From Liolophura sinensis (Eukaryota; Mollusca; Polyplacophora; Chitonida; Chitonidae): 64,000 nucleotides of DNA. Below the pieces are notes generated by a model that was not told the DNA's origin, did not search any database, and saw nothing but the letters and a program-made list of their open reading frames with translations. The translations under genes and the position numbers were made by a program. Below are positions 23,456-36,000 of this stretch, one piece after another; position 1 is the stretch's first letter, and every line of letters begins with the position of its first letter. The stretch covers positions 5,457,606 through 5,521,605 of the forward strand of contig NC_088305.1 of assembly GCF_032854445.1 (NCBI RefSeq), written 5' to 3'.

Positions 23456-25427
23456 ACCCAATTTTACTCTGAAGAGGATCCACACTTTTTGTTCGATTGG
23501 TTTCCTCAAAACATGTATACACACTACTTTCTTACTTCACAGAAGTCATTGGCAGATTTTACACATGCTGCTGATCATGAGTAGCCAGCTGTAAATATAC
23601 CCTTCACCACTCACATTTACACTGAACAGAAGACGAACATAAAGGGAGAAACCAGACGCCAGTTGATATTAGAATGTGAAAGGAATGGATCCTGTATAGC
23701 AGTTGAAATCATCACAGGCCTTGGTCGAGCGGACAGACGTATAGCGGATGACCATTGGTCCAATCACGATTCTATTTCCACTAACCTCCCTGAGTACTAG
23801 GGTAGAGTCTCAGTCACGAACTGCCCGCTCCGAATATCAGCTGCTTTGTCAGCTGAAAGTCCATTCTGTCGTACGTTTTGGCCAACAGAAAGCAGGACAT
23901 CTGAGATCGCCGTCAGCGATTCTACCCGATTGTGTTCCACGGTCCAATTTGGGGAGAGATGAGAAGATATATTGCCATGTGACACGCCGTCCTTATTGTA
24001 AACACTACTCTAACGCGATTTGTGTTTAAAACCTTCTAAAGTAAGCAATCTGATCTGTTGGCAACAAACTAATAATAGGTTTTTGTCAAACGTGACATGG
24101 GAAGCGCTCCTACTTGAAGGGCGCTTTGTAGTTTAAACCTGTGAAATTTAAAACGTTAAACGCCAACCTTAGGGCAGGGCACAGGGGAAACTAGTGGCCA
24201 TCCTTAGAATCTTCATCATTGGATTAATGGCACACAACAGGTTAATAGGACAAATTACAATGGGTTAAAACGCTGTCTAAAATGCCTGAATATAAGACAA
24301 ACGATCTGTTTCATACGAGATAGAATTCGCCAGTTTATATCATTGTGTAAAGGTAGCTACTTCTACTATCATTTGATATGTCAATACGAGAAATCACTCG
24401 GTGTGGGAAGGTTTGCCAACAAACTGTGTATTGTCGTGGGTTTGCACAGAAATAAATAAATAGAAAAAATAAATACGTAAACAAATTTTAAAGGTATTTA
24501 AAGTCTTATATTGCAGATGTGCCAAAACATCTGTGTTCACGTCGCGTGGAGTCAAGGTATGACTAGGCTTTTGCTGTTTTAGTTTGCAAACCAAACAAGC
24601 AGCTTTGCAGGCAAGGAATTCAGAAAGGAAATCTTTCTTCCAGTTCTTCCAAGAACCGAAGACATACAGCATAACAGAACTCATTTTCATTGGATTAAAT
24701 TTTTTCTTCAAATCATTCATTATATATGTATGACATGACGTGGATTTAATGTTGCCATGTGAATGTGTTAGAGTCGATGTTTCAACGAAGACATTAAGGT
24801 CGGCTCAATATAAGGGCGTGTGAAGATGGCGACACAAGTATTTCCGGGGAAACTTCAGCGCTCACGGTTGACAAGCATCAAAAGATCTCCGCTTACCATG
24901 GTAGATCACTCTTTATGGATATCTTGGAGCTCAAGTGTGGTTGTGCTTTGGACATTGTGTTTTCTCCTCCATCTAGAAAATCACTAATACTCCCTGGCAA
25001 AACTGCCCTAAGGCAATTGAAACGTAATATTACACGCTCTGTAAATCAATATATTTTTGGACGAAAACATAATTGCAACATTTTCTGACGCCTAATGTAA
25101 AACTTCGTCAGCTTGTTTTCGGATCCAAGACTTCGTTTCCTCGGGTTACGTCATAAATGTTCAAAAAGAAGTTGCTTGATGGACAATGGACAGGAATCAG
25201 CACCTATGCGGTTAGAAACATTCATGTTTAACGAAAGACTATACATCTGCCTCTGTGAATACACTACACAGCTTTGCACACTACTTTCTCTGCGTTCAAG
25301 AGAAAAGGAAACAACTCTTGTCTTTTATCAAAATATCGTGCAAGTGTGAAAGTCACACATCGGAGAGTTCGTAAGTAGACTGCCATATGTCGGTGGGTTC
25401 ATCCTGCGCATTCCGGTTTCGTTTACC

Positions 25428-25512
25428 TATAAAACTGACCCCCATCGTATAAAACTGACCCCCATCGTATAAAACTGACCCCCATCGTATAAAACTGACC
25501 CTCATCGTATAA
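25428..25512. repeat. 20-bp tandem repeat, about 4 units
   Basis: The unit ATAAAACTGACCCCCATCGT is repeated almost exactly. A matching segment occurs singly in other SINE-like copies, so the array probably grew inside a SINE end (flank GGTTTCGTTTACC). Confidence 0.85.
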
Positions 25513-25647
25513 GTGACAAATGCCTCGGTATCACAATGAAAGCATTTAAATCAAATTTTAAAATGATTTATACTTTGCTATAAAGTAAAATAAGCCTTTC
25601 CTTTCACTTCAGATAAAAGATGTTCGGAATCTTTAGAGTTCGAAACC

Positions 25648-26020
25648 TTTTTTGATTAATCGATGTTAAAACACAAACGTTTGAAGAGAGAAATTGAGAC
25701 TCCTTGTCCAATTGACTTTTTACTTTTAAATCATGTCAAATATGGCGATATGCTCTTATAGTACAGTCAAATTTTCGCTGACTCTCTTCCCGCGGGAGAT
25801 ATACAGGGTGAGAGGAACTAAGAATCCTGTTATCTTTTTTGATTAATCTATGTTAAAACACACACGTTTGAAGAGAGAAATTGAGAATCCTTGTCCAGTT
25901 GAATTTTTACTTTTACATCATGTCATATGGCGATATGCTCTTATAGTACAGTCAAATTTTCGCTGACTTTATTCCCGCGGGAGATATACAGGGTGAGAGG
26001 ACTTAATAATCCTGTTGCCA
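25648..26020. repeat. 187-bp tandem duplication
   Basis: TTTTTGATTAATC...GTTAAAACAC begins near 25648 and again near 25836. Both units continue through GGCGATATGCTCTTATAGTA and the CCCGCGGGAGATATACAGGG block. They differ by scattered substitutions and one small gap. Confidence 0.85.
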
Positions 26021-29000
26021 GAGTTTTGATTTCAATTGCAGCCCTCTTACTCAGTCCTGTTATTATTCTATCTACGTCATTGCTTTGTTGTACCTGATAT
26101 CGCTAGAGCTGTTTTCTAGCGGGCATGGAGCCTATATGTATCTCTTTCCTCGGCGTCATTGAACCAGCGTTGTCAGAGTGTGCTAGCGCCTGGTGTACAG
26201 GATATCCCTTACACCAAAGCTGTTATCTTGTGGGAAAGAACAAAACAGGTGGATAATTCGCTGATAACGTAAAGGCTTCTGGCCTCAACGGTCCACATCA
26301 AAGAAAGTCAATTCGTCTGTTTTCGCCCTGGTGTACTTTGCCACACAATCTGTCTGCTTATATTTAGAGCCTTGATCTACATTCTCCAAACCAACAGGAC
26401 CTTCTTAAAACCACAACTTGTAATTATTCGGTGACAACTAGTCGATTTCCATTTGTATAGCCTTTTTCTAAAATAGCCTATAGTGTGTGGATTCTGCTAG
26501 TTCTCTTGCAATCGCTTTTATCTTTTATCTCTGTACAATGAGCGCAAGGTTGGTTTTAACTGACATCCAGTCGATAATAAAACCATACCTGGGTGATCAT
26601 CAAAGTATACCAGAGATTGGGACGGACATACGGATATCTCAGACCACAGATCACAGAATGACCAGCAGTTTTTTCACCGGCTTTCCAGACATTGTGTGAT
26701 TTCCAAGACATGAACACAAAGGAAGAAACGTGGAAATAACACCCTTGTAGTGTTCTCTCAACTGAAGGTAAATTAAGATCTAGATTGCAAATTCAGAAGA
26801 AAGACAGATATAAACATCTCAACAGATACATCTTTGAATATGTCTACCAGAAAAGTAACAAAGTCAATTTATTATGAAGCGAAACACAATTCACACACAG
26901 ACACAAAACACCAGATTAACACACCAGTCAGCATACCATCTCTTACTGGTTTTCTGATATCTTTCGTAACTCGTCTAATTTGGCTAAAACGTGTACACAC
27001 CTGACGTTATTTCATTGATTCAAGTGCAGTAAAGTCAGTAACTATGCTATGCAATAGAATACCTTGATTAAACAGTTAATTTATTTGCTAATTTACTAAC
27101 TTGTACTAACATACATTTTGCTGTAGATAGACACCTCCCTTCTGAATTTAAATTGATAATTTCTTTTTATAAGTGTAGCGCTTTTTTATTTTGCAAAATA
27201 GGTAAAATGTTAAATATTGATATTATTTATTGATTACTCCATTATAACGACGACTTACAGTGATTCAACTTGACAATGGCGATTTCCGAAATTCTATGAC
27301 TTTTTTAATGGACTGGTTGGTGTTTGCGATATTGGGTGTGCCAGTCTCTCGATGGGACTGATTTACACCAAAACCGTATGGGCATCAACAAAATCTGTAT
27401 GTTTTGAATAGGTTTGTAACTAAAAATTACAAGAAAAAATATTAAAGTCTTCCGGACATTAAAGTCTTAAACTCTGAACATCGTGGAGAATTATGGCGCT
27501 GTCCTTCTCTAGAACGAGCAAGCTGTATACAGTAAGGTGCTTAACGCTAAGTGAAGCTACCCGCTGTTGTGGCTTACAACGAAACTGCCTGAATATTGTT
27601 TACACCTAAGTAAAAAATTAGTCCAAAGATTTTTCCACTTGGCAATGGTCACGAAGTCCCGTAACACGTAAATTTAATCTGTGTAAATATGCATGTAATG
27701 TACACACGTTCCCGCAAGACTGGCTTTTCTGAATAGATACTGGCTACAGTGGGTAAGGATGTAAGATCCATGTTTGTCCTCAGGGTTCTATCACCGGTCA
27801 CATACACATTTTGTTCTGTATCAATAAAAGTTGGTACATCATTGAATTTACAATAGAACAACGTTTCATAAATATGACAAACACTGAATTAGCGTATATA
27901 AAGTAAGTAAATCAAATATTCCATGATGTAATTATTCCGGCTGTAAAGGCACTGGGGCTTAAGAGCCAATAATACACTGACACGCGCCTGGTCGTTGACC
28001 ATATAATGTTTCTCAACACAAGATGTTTGATTAGAACTAAAGTTTGTCCTGATCAAATGGCATACATGTATTGGCCGTTCTGATTTAGTTCAAATCCGAA
28101 TAAAAATTTAGGTAAAATAGTGACAATATATCCATACAGACAGATTACAAGAGGAAGTACAACACAAATATACAAGCAGACGTTGTAAAATATCCGTGTT
28201 GAAACTGAATAAATCTCTATTTACAGAGGGTTGTTTTGTTCTCACAGGGACAAACCATCATAGCCACGCCTCATTTCGTTACACGGAGCAAAAGTGTAAC
28301 CGTGTAGGGAGGAAATCTATAGTGTACTCTTTGCGGAGATGTCATGGATCGATTTTGCTGTGCATTTCGTTGAAACACTTTTATGATTGTCAAATTTCCT
28401 TTTTCGAAAACTGGAAACATTGCAATGCCCACCCACATACACAAGGATCCAAACTCATCATACCAGCAGTCTCTAGCTGGTTGTCGCAAACTTCACACAG
28501 TCTTATGTCCCTTGTCTACTACGTTCTCATAAAATGATGGCAGATACTGACAGCCATTACTACCAGAAACCCGTTAACCACTTCTTGAGATCCCTCGACA
28601 GTCCCGATGTGACCTCTGTCTGATGATGATGTTTTAACTGTTGTTCCTGGGATATTTCAGAAGAGCTTGTCAGTCGCTTATGAAGATTGCCCCTAACTGT
28701 TAAGGGCCTACTTTAGGGATGCCCCCAGCAGATGGTCGTGACATCCCGCTAATCCGTGACATGTTTGGATATCCCCAGCCTCAGATCAATGTACGATCAG
28801 TGTCATGAGAGGAGGGCTTAAGTGACTGACCGCTACACAGGGTAATTGAACATGACAGCTAAAATGAACAGATCCTTCCCATGTCAATGAGGCCTCCCGC
28901 CAAGTATACACAGCCTGCGAAAACAGCGAAATCGAATCCATCGAAGAAAACCCAGCAAGCTTTGCTTAATAATCATTCATGAAACTATATTTGATGCTGA

Positions 29001-29094
29001 CAGTGTGACTACTTGCTCTGTTGTTTGGCGTCTCACAAAACTGTTACATGTCTGTGTCGTGTACGTCTACCATTTAGCATGGATACAGAGTAAC

Positions 29095-29340
29095 TTGTCA
29101 AGTTACAGTCGTTAAGACACATACATTGTGGGTTCGACCCTGGACAGGAAATTTGTTGATTGTTCTAATCTCACAGTTCGTTTGACAATGGTGATAACAA
29201 CTGATGACCACCTGTCTTCTACTATATGTGGACGAGTTCACCAGTAACTTGCCCGTGTTTCTGGTTAACGCCGGGAACTCCGCCACCATATCAAAGAATA
29301 ATTCTTGTGTATATAACGTTAAATAGCAATCTATGAATCA
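29095..29340 (+). repeat. SINE family E copy
   Basis: A box-B-like GTGGGTTCGACCCT occurs near the left end. The CAGTAACTTGCCCG and GGGAACTCCGCCACC blocks parallel the copy at 7240. Confidence 0.5.
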
Positions 29341-29485
29341 ATGTTTTCCAAACCGTTATCCGGTAAATCTGTAGTATTTGCAAACATCAATCACCCCTGT
29401 GTCGACGTGCATGTTGCTCACTCAGACTGCACTCAGACTGCACTATTAGCATGTTGGCATCGGCGTGAATCGAATACAGTACTTT

Positions 29486-29700
29486 TACTTTATATATTTG
29501 TTTATTTATTTATATATTTATTCTAGAATGCACCATTTTGCGTGGAAATAACCTGAGTGCTCGAGGAAACCACCGCCCTTCACCTGTCAAACATCTCGAT
29601 TCAAGTGGACAGCAAATACATCAATGACTGGGTTCGAACCTGCGACGATCAGGGGACGATCGAGTGCAGCGAAAACAGAGCTATCCATGCATGAGGCAGC
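29486..29700 (-). repeat. SINE-like repeat, separate family
   Basis: A TTTATTTATTTATATATTTATT tail at the left, GAAACCACCGCCCTTCACC in the middle and a box-B-like complement GGGTTCGAACCTGCGACG near the right match tRNA-derived SINE layout. Confidence 0.45.
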
Positions 29701-29814
29701 CATTGCCCCAACCTACCACAAGGACACACTGCTGTGACATTACTGACGCATTGTTGAATTAAGCATCGTCAATCCCTAATGGAACGAGTCCAGATATGAG
29801 ACATAATGCCATCA

Positions 29815-29960
29815 TTTACATAGTTATTTGATCATTGTTCAAAACCCAAGCTGAGATAAAGTGTCAGGCCGTGCTTCAACGGATATACAAGTGACCATAT
29901 TCCTTGTATGACACTGTCTTCGCTGCTCCATGCTGTAGGCTTTTATATTTAACTCGTGTT
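29815..29960 (+). repeat. Interspersed repeat family B fragment
   Basis: It shares the AGCTGAGATAAAGTGTCAGG and ATGACACTGTCTTCGCTGC blocks with the 10-kb copies. Confidence 0.5.
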
Positions 29961-30034
29961 CAACTACTTATATCAAGGCATTAAGGTTTAGGGGTGGAGG
30001 AGTGCATTCGAGTGCTACCATACAAACTTTTTGA

Positions 30035-30112
30035 CGGTGAGAACTGGATTCGAACGCGCGACCTCGCAGGTCGCAGTACATAAATGCTTTAACGACTTGA
30101 GCCTGCGAGATC
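30035..30112 (-). other. tRNA-like SINE head relic
   Basis: On the minus strand, GGCTCAAGTCGTTAAAGC resembles box A and GCGCGTTCGAATCCAG resembles box B. No body of a known family follows clearly. Confidence 0.3.
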
Positions 30113-30254
30113 TCCAGAATGGGTATATACATGATGGATCATTCAGTGTAGATTCTCGTACCTGTCATTGACAGACGATCAGTCTTGAGAGACTAGCGAG
30201 GTATTGAATATTTACGAGTGGGATGATACCGATATGCTGTAGCATCAGTTGTTT

Positions 30255-30485
30255 GTTGATTTATTTATCTGATAGATGTTTTACGCCGCACTCAAGAATA
30301 TTTCACCTATACGACGGCGGCCAGCATTATGGTGGTGGAAACCGGACAGAACCTGGGTGCAGACCTTCTCACGTACAGCCAGAGACGGAGCCAGCATGAG
30401 CAGGACGTGAACTCACAACGACCCCATTGGTGAGAGGCTCTTGTGTGATTGCGCCGTGCTGGCGTGCTGACGCCCTCGGCATCCA
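30255..30485 (-). repeat. SINE family A, full-length diverged copy
   Basis: The tail TTTATTTATCTGATAG is at the left, the CGGCGGCCAGCATTATGG block in the middle, and the head end CTGGCGTGCTGACGCCCTCGG at the right. Confidence 0.8.
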
Positions 30486-31640
30486 TTGTTCGATCAGCGG
30501 CAAGGCAATAAAGACATCATGAGCTATTATATAGGCATAGCTTATGGTGACATTTTAGTCTAGAGAGTTGTAATCGATCGTGGAAGGGGTGGAAAAGAGG
30601 AATCAGCCAAAACACAGTATTTTGTGTAATTCTACAAGAGTTACGTCTAAGCAACTTGCATTTAACATCACCGCATTTTTTACCTAATTCTGTTTCAGCC
30701 ATGGTACTATAGGTGTATAATTTGCTGGTATTTAGGCATTGCATGAACAATTAGAATACTGAGGGGAAAAGAAATTAACCAAAAGTCGTGTTTCAACCGT
30801 TATGCGTGACCATTTGTCGATTATACCGTTTTTACTCTGTTTTCTGTAAGCCTTTTATTACATTGGAGATTATATTGCAGATTATCATTTGTGAATGCGA
30901 TGAAAGTATCTGCTAAGTCATTGTAAAGTAATGTTACTCTTGAATTCGTTAGCGCTGCCCTTTTTCCATTGGCCTACAACGTTTAAACAAAGATCCCGAC
31001 TGAAAGATTTAAACTTTCAAGCGAAGTAAATACCTTGCACCACCAGGAAGATATACACCTTGACAAAGTAAATAACAAATGTGTTTCGCGTGTTCAAATC
31101 CTTTTATCACGGCCCTAAAGTTTAAGGTGGGAGAAGACCGGAGTAAATAGCTTACACCATCAGGAAGACATAGTACATCGATAAAGTAAATAACAAGCGT
31201 GCTGCGTGCGTGTAAGAGAAGAGGGCCTTTGGAAAGGTGCACAATTTATGTTACTTTCTGTTCTTTTGATTCTGTTTTTCGTTTTCCCTGGAGCAGTGTG
31301 TAAGCATTTTACGTCTATGCCTTCAGACGTATTCTATGGACTCCAAGTACAACATATGATCATACCAATACAAATCGATAAATCCTTGCTATTTTCCAAC
31401 AAGATTTTCTGCCGATTGCTTTCTGACCAGCTGTTTCCCTTCTATTCAACGAAGGGTGCTGGGAATAAGAATCAACAATTTTGATATATAAAGGATAGAC
31501 ACCAACAGGCCTGTATCCCTGACTGATTAGAAACGAACGAGTAATATTATATCGTGTGGGAGGTTTTTTTCAGTTAAATTATAAACCTATAAATCCGTTG
31601 CCAGTATTAACATTTCTGTGATAAAATGCTTGTGATATCT
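30486..31640. other. Intergenic stretch, no gene recognised
   Basis: A short family B fragment lies near 30695-30770. A roughly 50-nt direct repeat occurs at about 31026 and 31149 (AAATA-CTTGCACCACCAGGAAG against AAATAGCTTACACCATCAGG). The 92-codon plus frame at 31206 starts with a hydrophobic run but has no further support. Confidence 0.4.
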
Positions 31641-31644
31641 TTGT

Positions 31645-31820
31645 ATCCAGTGGGAAGGTCTGCCAGCAACCTGCGGATGGTCGTGGGTTTCCCCCGGGCT
31701 CTGCCCGGTTTCCTCCCACCATAATGCTGGCCGCCGTCGTATGAGTGAAATATTCTTGAGTACCCCGTAAAACACCAATCAAATAAATAAATAAATAAGT
31801 AAATAAATAAATAAATCTTT
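31645..31820 (+). repeat. SINE family A, 3' two thirds
   Basis: GTGGGAAGGTCTGCCAGCAA, the CGGATGGTCGTGGG block, GGCCGCCGTCGTATGAG and a long (AAAT)n tail to 31816 are present. The tRNA-like head is missing. Confidence 0.85.
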
Positions 31821-32174
31821 GTATTCAAAAAATTCTGATAAAGGGAGAAAACTCTGTACACTTAAAGACCAGGCTCAGTTCGTTGTTATCGCCCATGTCA
31901 AATTAATGGGTTCACATTATAATTGATTTACATCTGTACTGAAGGTGAAAACATGTGATTTTAAACATTTTAAAGTGGAAATTTAGGTAATGGTCACATG
32001 ACCATAGTTCCCTACCTGTCATTATGATAAAGTAAAATAAAGCTAAAATATGAAGTAAAGTTCATCATACAGACAACTGAAAACTATACATAAAAGCACT
32101 TTCATTTATTTCTTTTTTAGATTTTTTAAAAAATAGTGTTGAAAGGCATTCAAATATTTGAATTTTGTTGAATT

Positions 32175-32460
32175 TAAGAGCCATACTGACTGTACCTAGG
32201 ACCACTGACGTCACATCACCTCTATGGTGGGCCTTATGAGCCATACTGACTGTACCCAGGAACTCTGACGTCACGTCACATTTTTCCCTGATGTTCATCA
32301 GAAGAAATGAATTTTTGAGAACATTTTTCAGTATTCAGTACTCGTGGGTAAACAGTAATTTCAACATTCAGTGTGATGATTATAGTTGGAAAAACTTCCT
32401 GTGACGTCAGAGTTCCTAAACTCAGAAAGTATGGTCCATAAAGCCCACCTTAAAAGTTAA
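32175..32460. repeat. Small inverted-repeat (MITE-like) element
   Basis: A ~50-nt arm with GTGGGCCTTATGAGCCATAC and AGGAACTCTGACGTCACG (about 32218-32270) is complementary to the end near 32400-32455 (GTGACGTCAGAGTTCCTAAA, GGTCCATAAAGCCCAC). The left part of the arm is duplicated in tandem at 32175. No coding capacity is visible. Confidence 0.6.
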
Positions 32461-32635
32461 ATGTTTGAGCGACTTTAACTCCCTTCGCAAAAGTCCTTTA
32501 AAAAATACATGAAAGTATATTTACGCATAGTTTTGAATGGTCTTTTAAGTGATGCATTCTTCGATTCTTAGAGGTCTTTTTCTTTGATGTGTTTGTATAT
32601 TAAATGTCACAACAGAGCTTTTTTTCACCTCATTC

Positions 32636-32815
32636 GTCTTAAGCCGTGGTGCTATGGGGCATGTGCCTTGCTGCTTTTAAAACATTTTCTTGAACAGTTA
32701 GTACAAAATCCCAGCCTAGGCAAGGTGGCAAGAGACCGGGTTTCACCGGCCGTTTACCAATTAGCACACTGTTGATTTACTATCTGTGCTGTAATCTTTT
32801 ATACTGTGAAGTCAT
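32636..32815 (+). repeat. Interspersed repeat family B copy
   Basis: TTAAGCCGTGGTGCTATGGGG, GGCAAGAGACCGGGTTTCACC and TTTACCAATTAGCACACTG match the family blocks. Confidence 0.55.
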
Positions 32816-32914
32816 AGCACCATGTTCATGTTGCGCTGCGGCATTTCAGGATTTCATCCTGGTTACTCCATCATTCTGTTTCTCAGGGTGACGTCACACT
32901 TTTTGACATATATT

Positions 32915-33084
32915 TTAGTGGCAGCTTTTACGAATTCTGAACAGGTTCTTCACAGATGTTGAAACCTTTCCAATGTTTGTCCACACATTCCTATGTACCC
33001 TTGTACGAGCGATGACAAGCATGATGAAAATCATCCCGCCTGCCATAAATCCAACAACTCTTGACACACTTGTGGAAGCTTCTT
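32915..33084 (-). CDS. Paralogue 1 exon 4: transmembrane helix and short tail
   Basis: The acceptor on the minus strand is TCTAATTGCAG. After the junction codon it encodes EASTSVSRVV then a hydrophobic run GFMAGGMIFIMLVIA, stop-transfer residues RTRVHR and a short basic tail ending Lys-Ser-Cys-His. The stop TAA is at 32915-32917. Confidence 0.8.
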
Positions 33085-36000
33085 CTGCAATTAGATATGA
33101 CAGCAACTTAGCCCGTTCTACCAAGTACACTTGTTTGTAAAAACTGCGCCTATATAACTGCTTAAACAAAGCTGTAGCCATGTTTAAAAAATAACAGCTT
33201 GGATTTTTTAATGCTACGGTGATTTAGTTATGTTACATCAAAGTTAAAAGGTACTTTCTATTTGAAGCAAATTTGTACCCAGTGCCTAAAGCTGTACTAA
33301 CTCAAGCACTCTCCATATGATGAAAATGTGTAACCCGGCGCACACACGCATGCGTACTGATTGTTTTCAACCTTGGCACATGTGGTCCCTTCAGAACAAA
33401 CCGCGTTGGTATGACTACAGGATTCTGAAAGACAAAAAAAGGTTTATGCACGTTTGAAGAGGTGGGGGTAACCGAATAAGTTACGTTCAAACTACCAAAC
33501 ATTGAGCTTAACTTATACACTTCATAACATTGGATGCACAGTTTTTTTATTGGGCCTTTTCGAATCGCACACGAGAACGAGGTTTCGAATGCCATTTTGA
33601 AACAGGAGATTTTCACTCCCCATTTCTCCTATTAACAATATATTCAAATAAATTGTCCTGTGCTCTTTTAGTACTTACACATTTTGTCACCTGACAAAAT
33701 AACACTTCACTCGGGCCATACACTAACATGGATTCTAATACAGCCGCTGTATCAGTGATCTCCAACAAGCCCACATAAACGGTGGTACGCATGTACCAGT
33801 CCTGTCAAAAGCTTAAAGGTGGACAAAGCATAAAAATTACATCAAGTTTAGATGAAACAGTGCGAAAAGTTAGTTGTAAATGAGGCCTTCAATATTTTTT
33901 CGCCATTTTTAGGAGAGAAAACGACACCAGAAAATGATTTTGTACGGTAGGTATTTGGGACCACCTCTTGGTATATCTTTTCTTGGTATTATGATGATAT
34001 AAATAAGGATGTACCACATGTTTAATAAATATATTTACTCTAGATTTTACATCTTTCAGCTAACAACCTGAATTTTGATCATATTTATATTCTTAATATA
34101 TGTATACACGTTATCATAATTTGGACTAAATGCGGCCGTACGTGGGAAGGTTTCCAGCAACCTGCGGATAGTCGTGGGTTTCACTCCCATCATAATGCTG
34201 GTCGCTGTCGTATAAGTGAAATATTCTTGCGTACGGCGTAAAACACCAATTAAATAAAAAAATAAAAAAATAAATAAATAAATAAATTTGGACCAAATTG
34301 ATGCCCTTGGATTTCAATAACACCTTTACATTTAAATAAATTTATTTTTATTTTCTTTATCCTTATTCAGAACTGAAGCCCCGGCATCATTCTTGGGTCA
34401 CAGTAATGGCATAGTGTAAAATACTCACGGTTCATTACAATGATACAATATCCTTTAAAACTAACAGCCAATTTGTACTTTCGCCAACAACTTATCCGTA
34501 TTATATATAACTTACCTCTGCAATACATATTTTCGTTGATCCCGCTTGCGACCAAATCCCATCCGTTTTCGCAGACACATATGCCTTTTTTACCTGGACC
34601 CAAATTTCTCCATGATTTGTATCCACAGTCTGGCGCAAGTAGAATTTCTGAACAGAGACAAGAATTACAAACCTACAGCCGACAGATAACGTAACGGTGT
34701 AAACTGACCGCAGGATGTCTAAACACAGACAAGAAATACAAATCTACACGCGGCGGAGAACGGGACGCTATATACTGACAGTATAATCTCTGAACAGAGA
34801 CAAGACTTACAAACCTACCGACGGCGAAGAACGGGACACTATATACTGACAGTATGATCTCTGAACGGAGACAAGAATTACAAATCTACAGACGGCGGAG
34901 AACGGGACGCTATATACTGACAGCATGTTCTCTTAACAGAGACAAGAATTACAAACCTACAAACAGCGAACAATGGGACGCTATATACTGACAGTATGAT
35001 CTCTGAACAGAGACAAGAATAACAAATCTACAGACAGCGGAGGACGGGACGCTATATACTGACAGCATGTTCTCTGAACAGAGACAAGAATTACAAACCT
35101 ACAGACAGCGGACAACGGGACGCTATATACTGACAGTATGATCTCTGAACAGAGACAAGAATTACAAATCTACAGACGGCGGAGAACGGGACGCTATATA
35201 CTGACAGTATCATCTCTGAACAGAGAAAAGAATTACAAATCTACAGACGGCGGAGAACGGGACGCTATATAGTGACAGTATGATCTCTGAACAGAGACAA
35301 GAATTGCAAATCTACAGACGGCGGAGAACGGGACGCTATATACTGACAGTATGATCTCTGAACAGAGACAAGAATTACAAATCTACAGACGGCGGAGAAC
35401 GGGACGCTATATACTGACAGTATGATCTCTGAACAAAGACAAGAATTACAAACCTACAGACAGCGGAGAACGGGACGCTATATACTGACAGCATGTTCTC
35501 TGAACAGAGACAAGAATTACAAACCTACAGACGGCGGACAACGCGACACTATATACTGACAGTATGATCTCTGAACAGAGACAAGAATTACAAACCTACA
35601 GACAGCGGACAACGGGACGCTATATACTGACAGTATGATCTCTGAACAGAGACAAGAATTACAAACCTACAGACAGCGGACAACGGGACGCTATATACTG
35701 ACAGTATGATCTCTGAACAGAGACAAGAATAACAAATCTACAGACGGCGGACAACGGGACGCTATATAGTGACAGTATGATCTCTGATCAGAGACAAGAA
35801 TTACAAACCTACAGACAGCGGACAACGGGACGCTATATACTGACAGTATGATCTCTGAACAGAGACAAGAATTACAAACCTACAGACAGCGGACAACGGG
35901 ACGCTATATACTGACAGTATGATCTCTGAACAGAGACAAAAATAACAAATCTACAGACAGCGGAGGACGGGACGCTATATACTGACAGCATGTTCTCTGA

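Larger units (their letters stand above)
23456..29094. other. Long intergenic stretch without recognised gene
   Basis: It holds the 20-bp and 187-bp tandem repeats near 25.4-26.0 kb, listed separately. Open frames at 23748-24029 (+), 24394-24720 (-) and 28196-28537 (+) show no recognisable domain, start context or splice chain. On the minus strand near 28.4-28.5 kb a short CxxC...CxCG pattern was noted and not accepted. Confidence 0.4.
31821..32914. other. 3' flank of the 164-residue gene
   Basis: It contains the inverted-repeat element at 32175-32460 and a family B copy at 32636-32815. The first minus-strand AATAAA I find is at 32105-32110, about 0.8 kb past the stop codon at 32915, so the 3' end of the mRNA is uncertain. 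Confidence 0.4.

Noticed and set aside
28380-28510. Minus-strand CxxC...CxCG pattern resembling part of a RING-type zinc finger
   Set aside because: The frame is short, with stops on both sides and no matching neighbour exon. The match is too weak to report as a gene.
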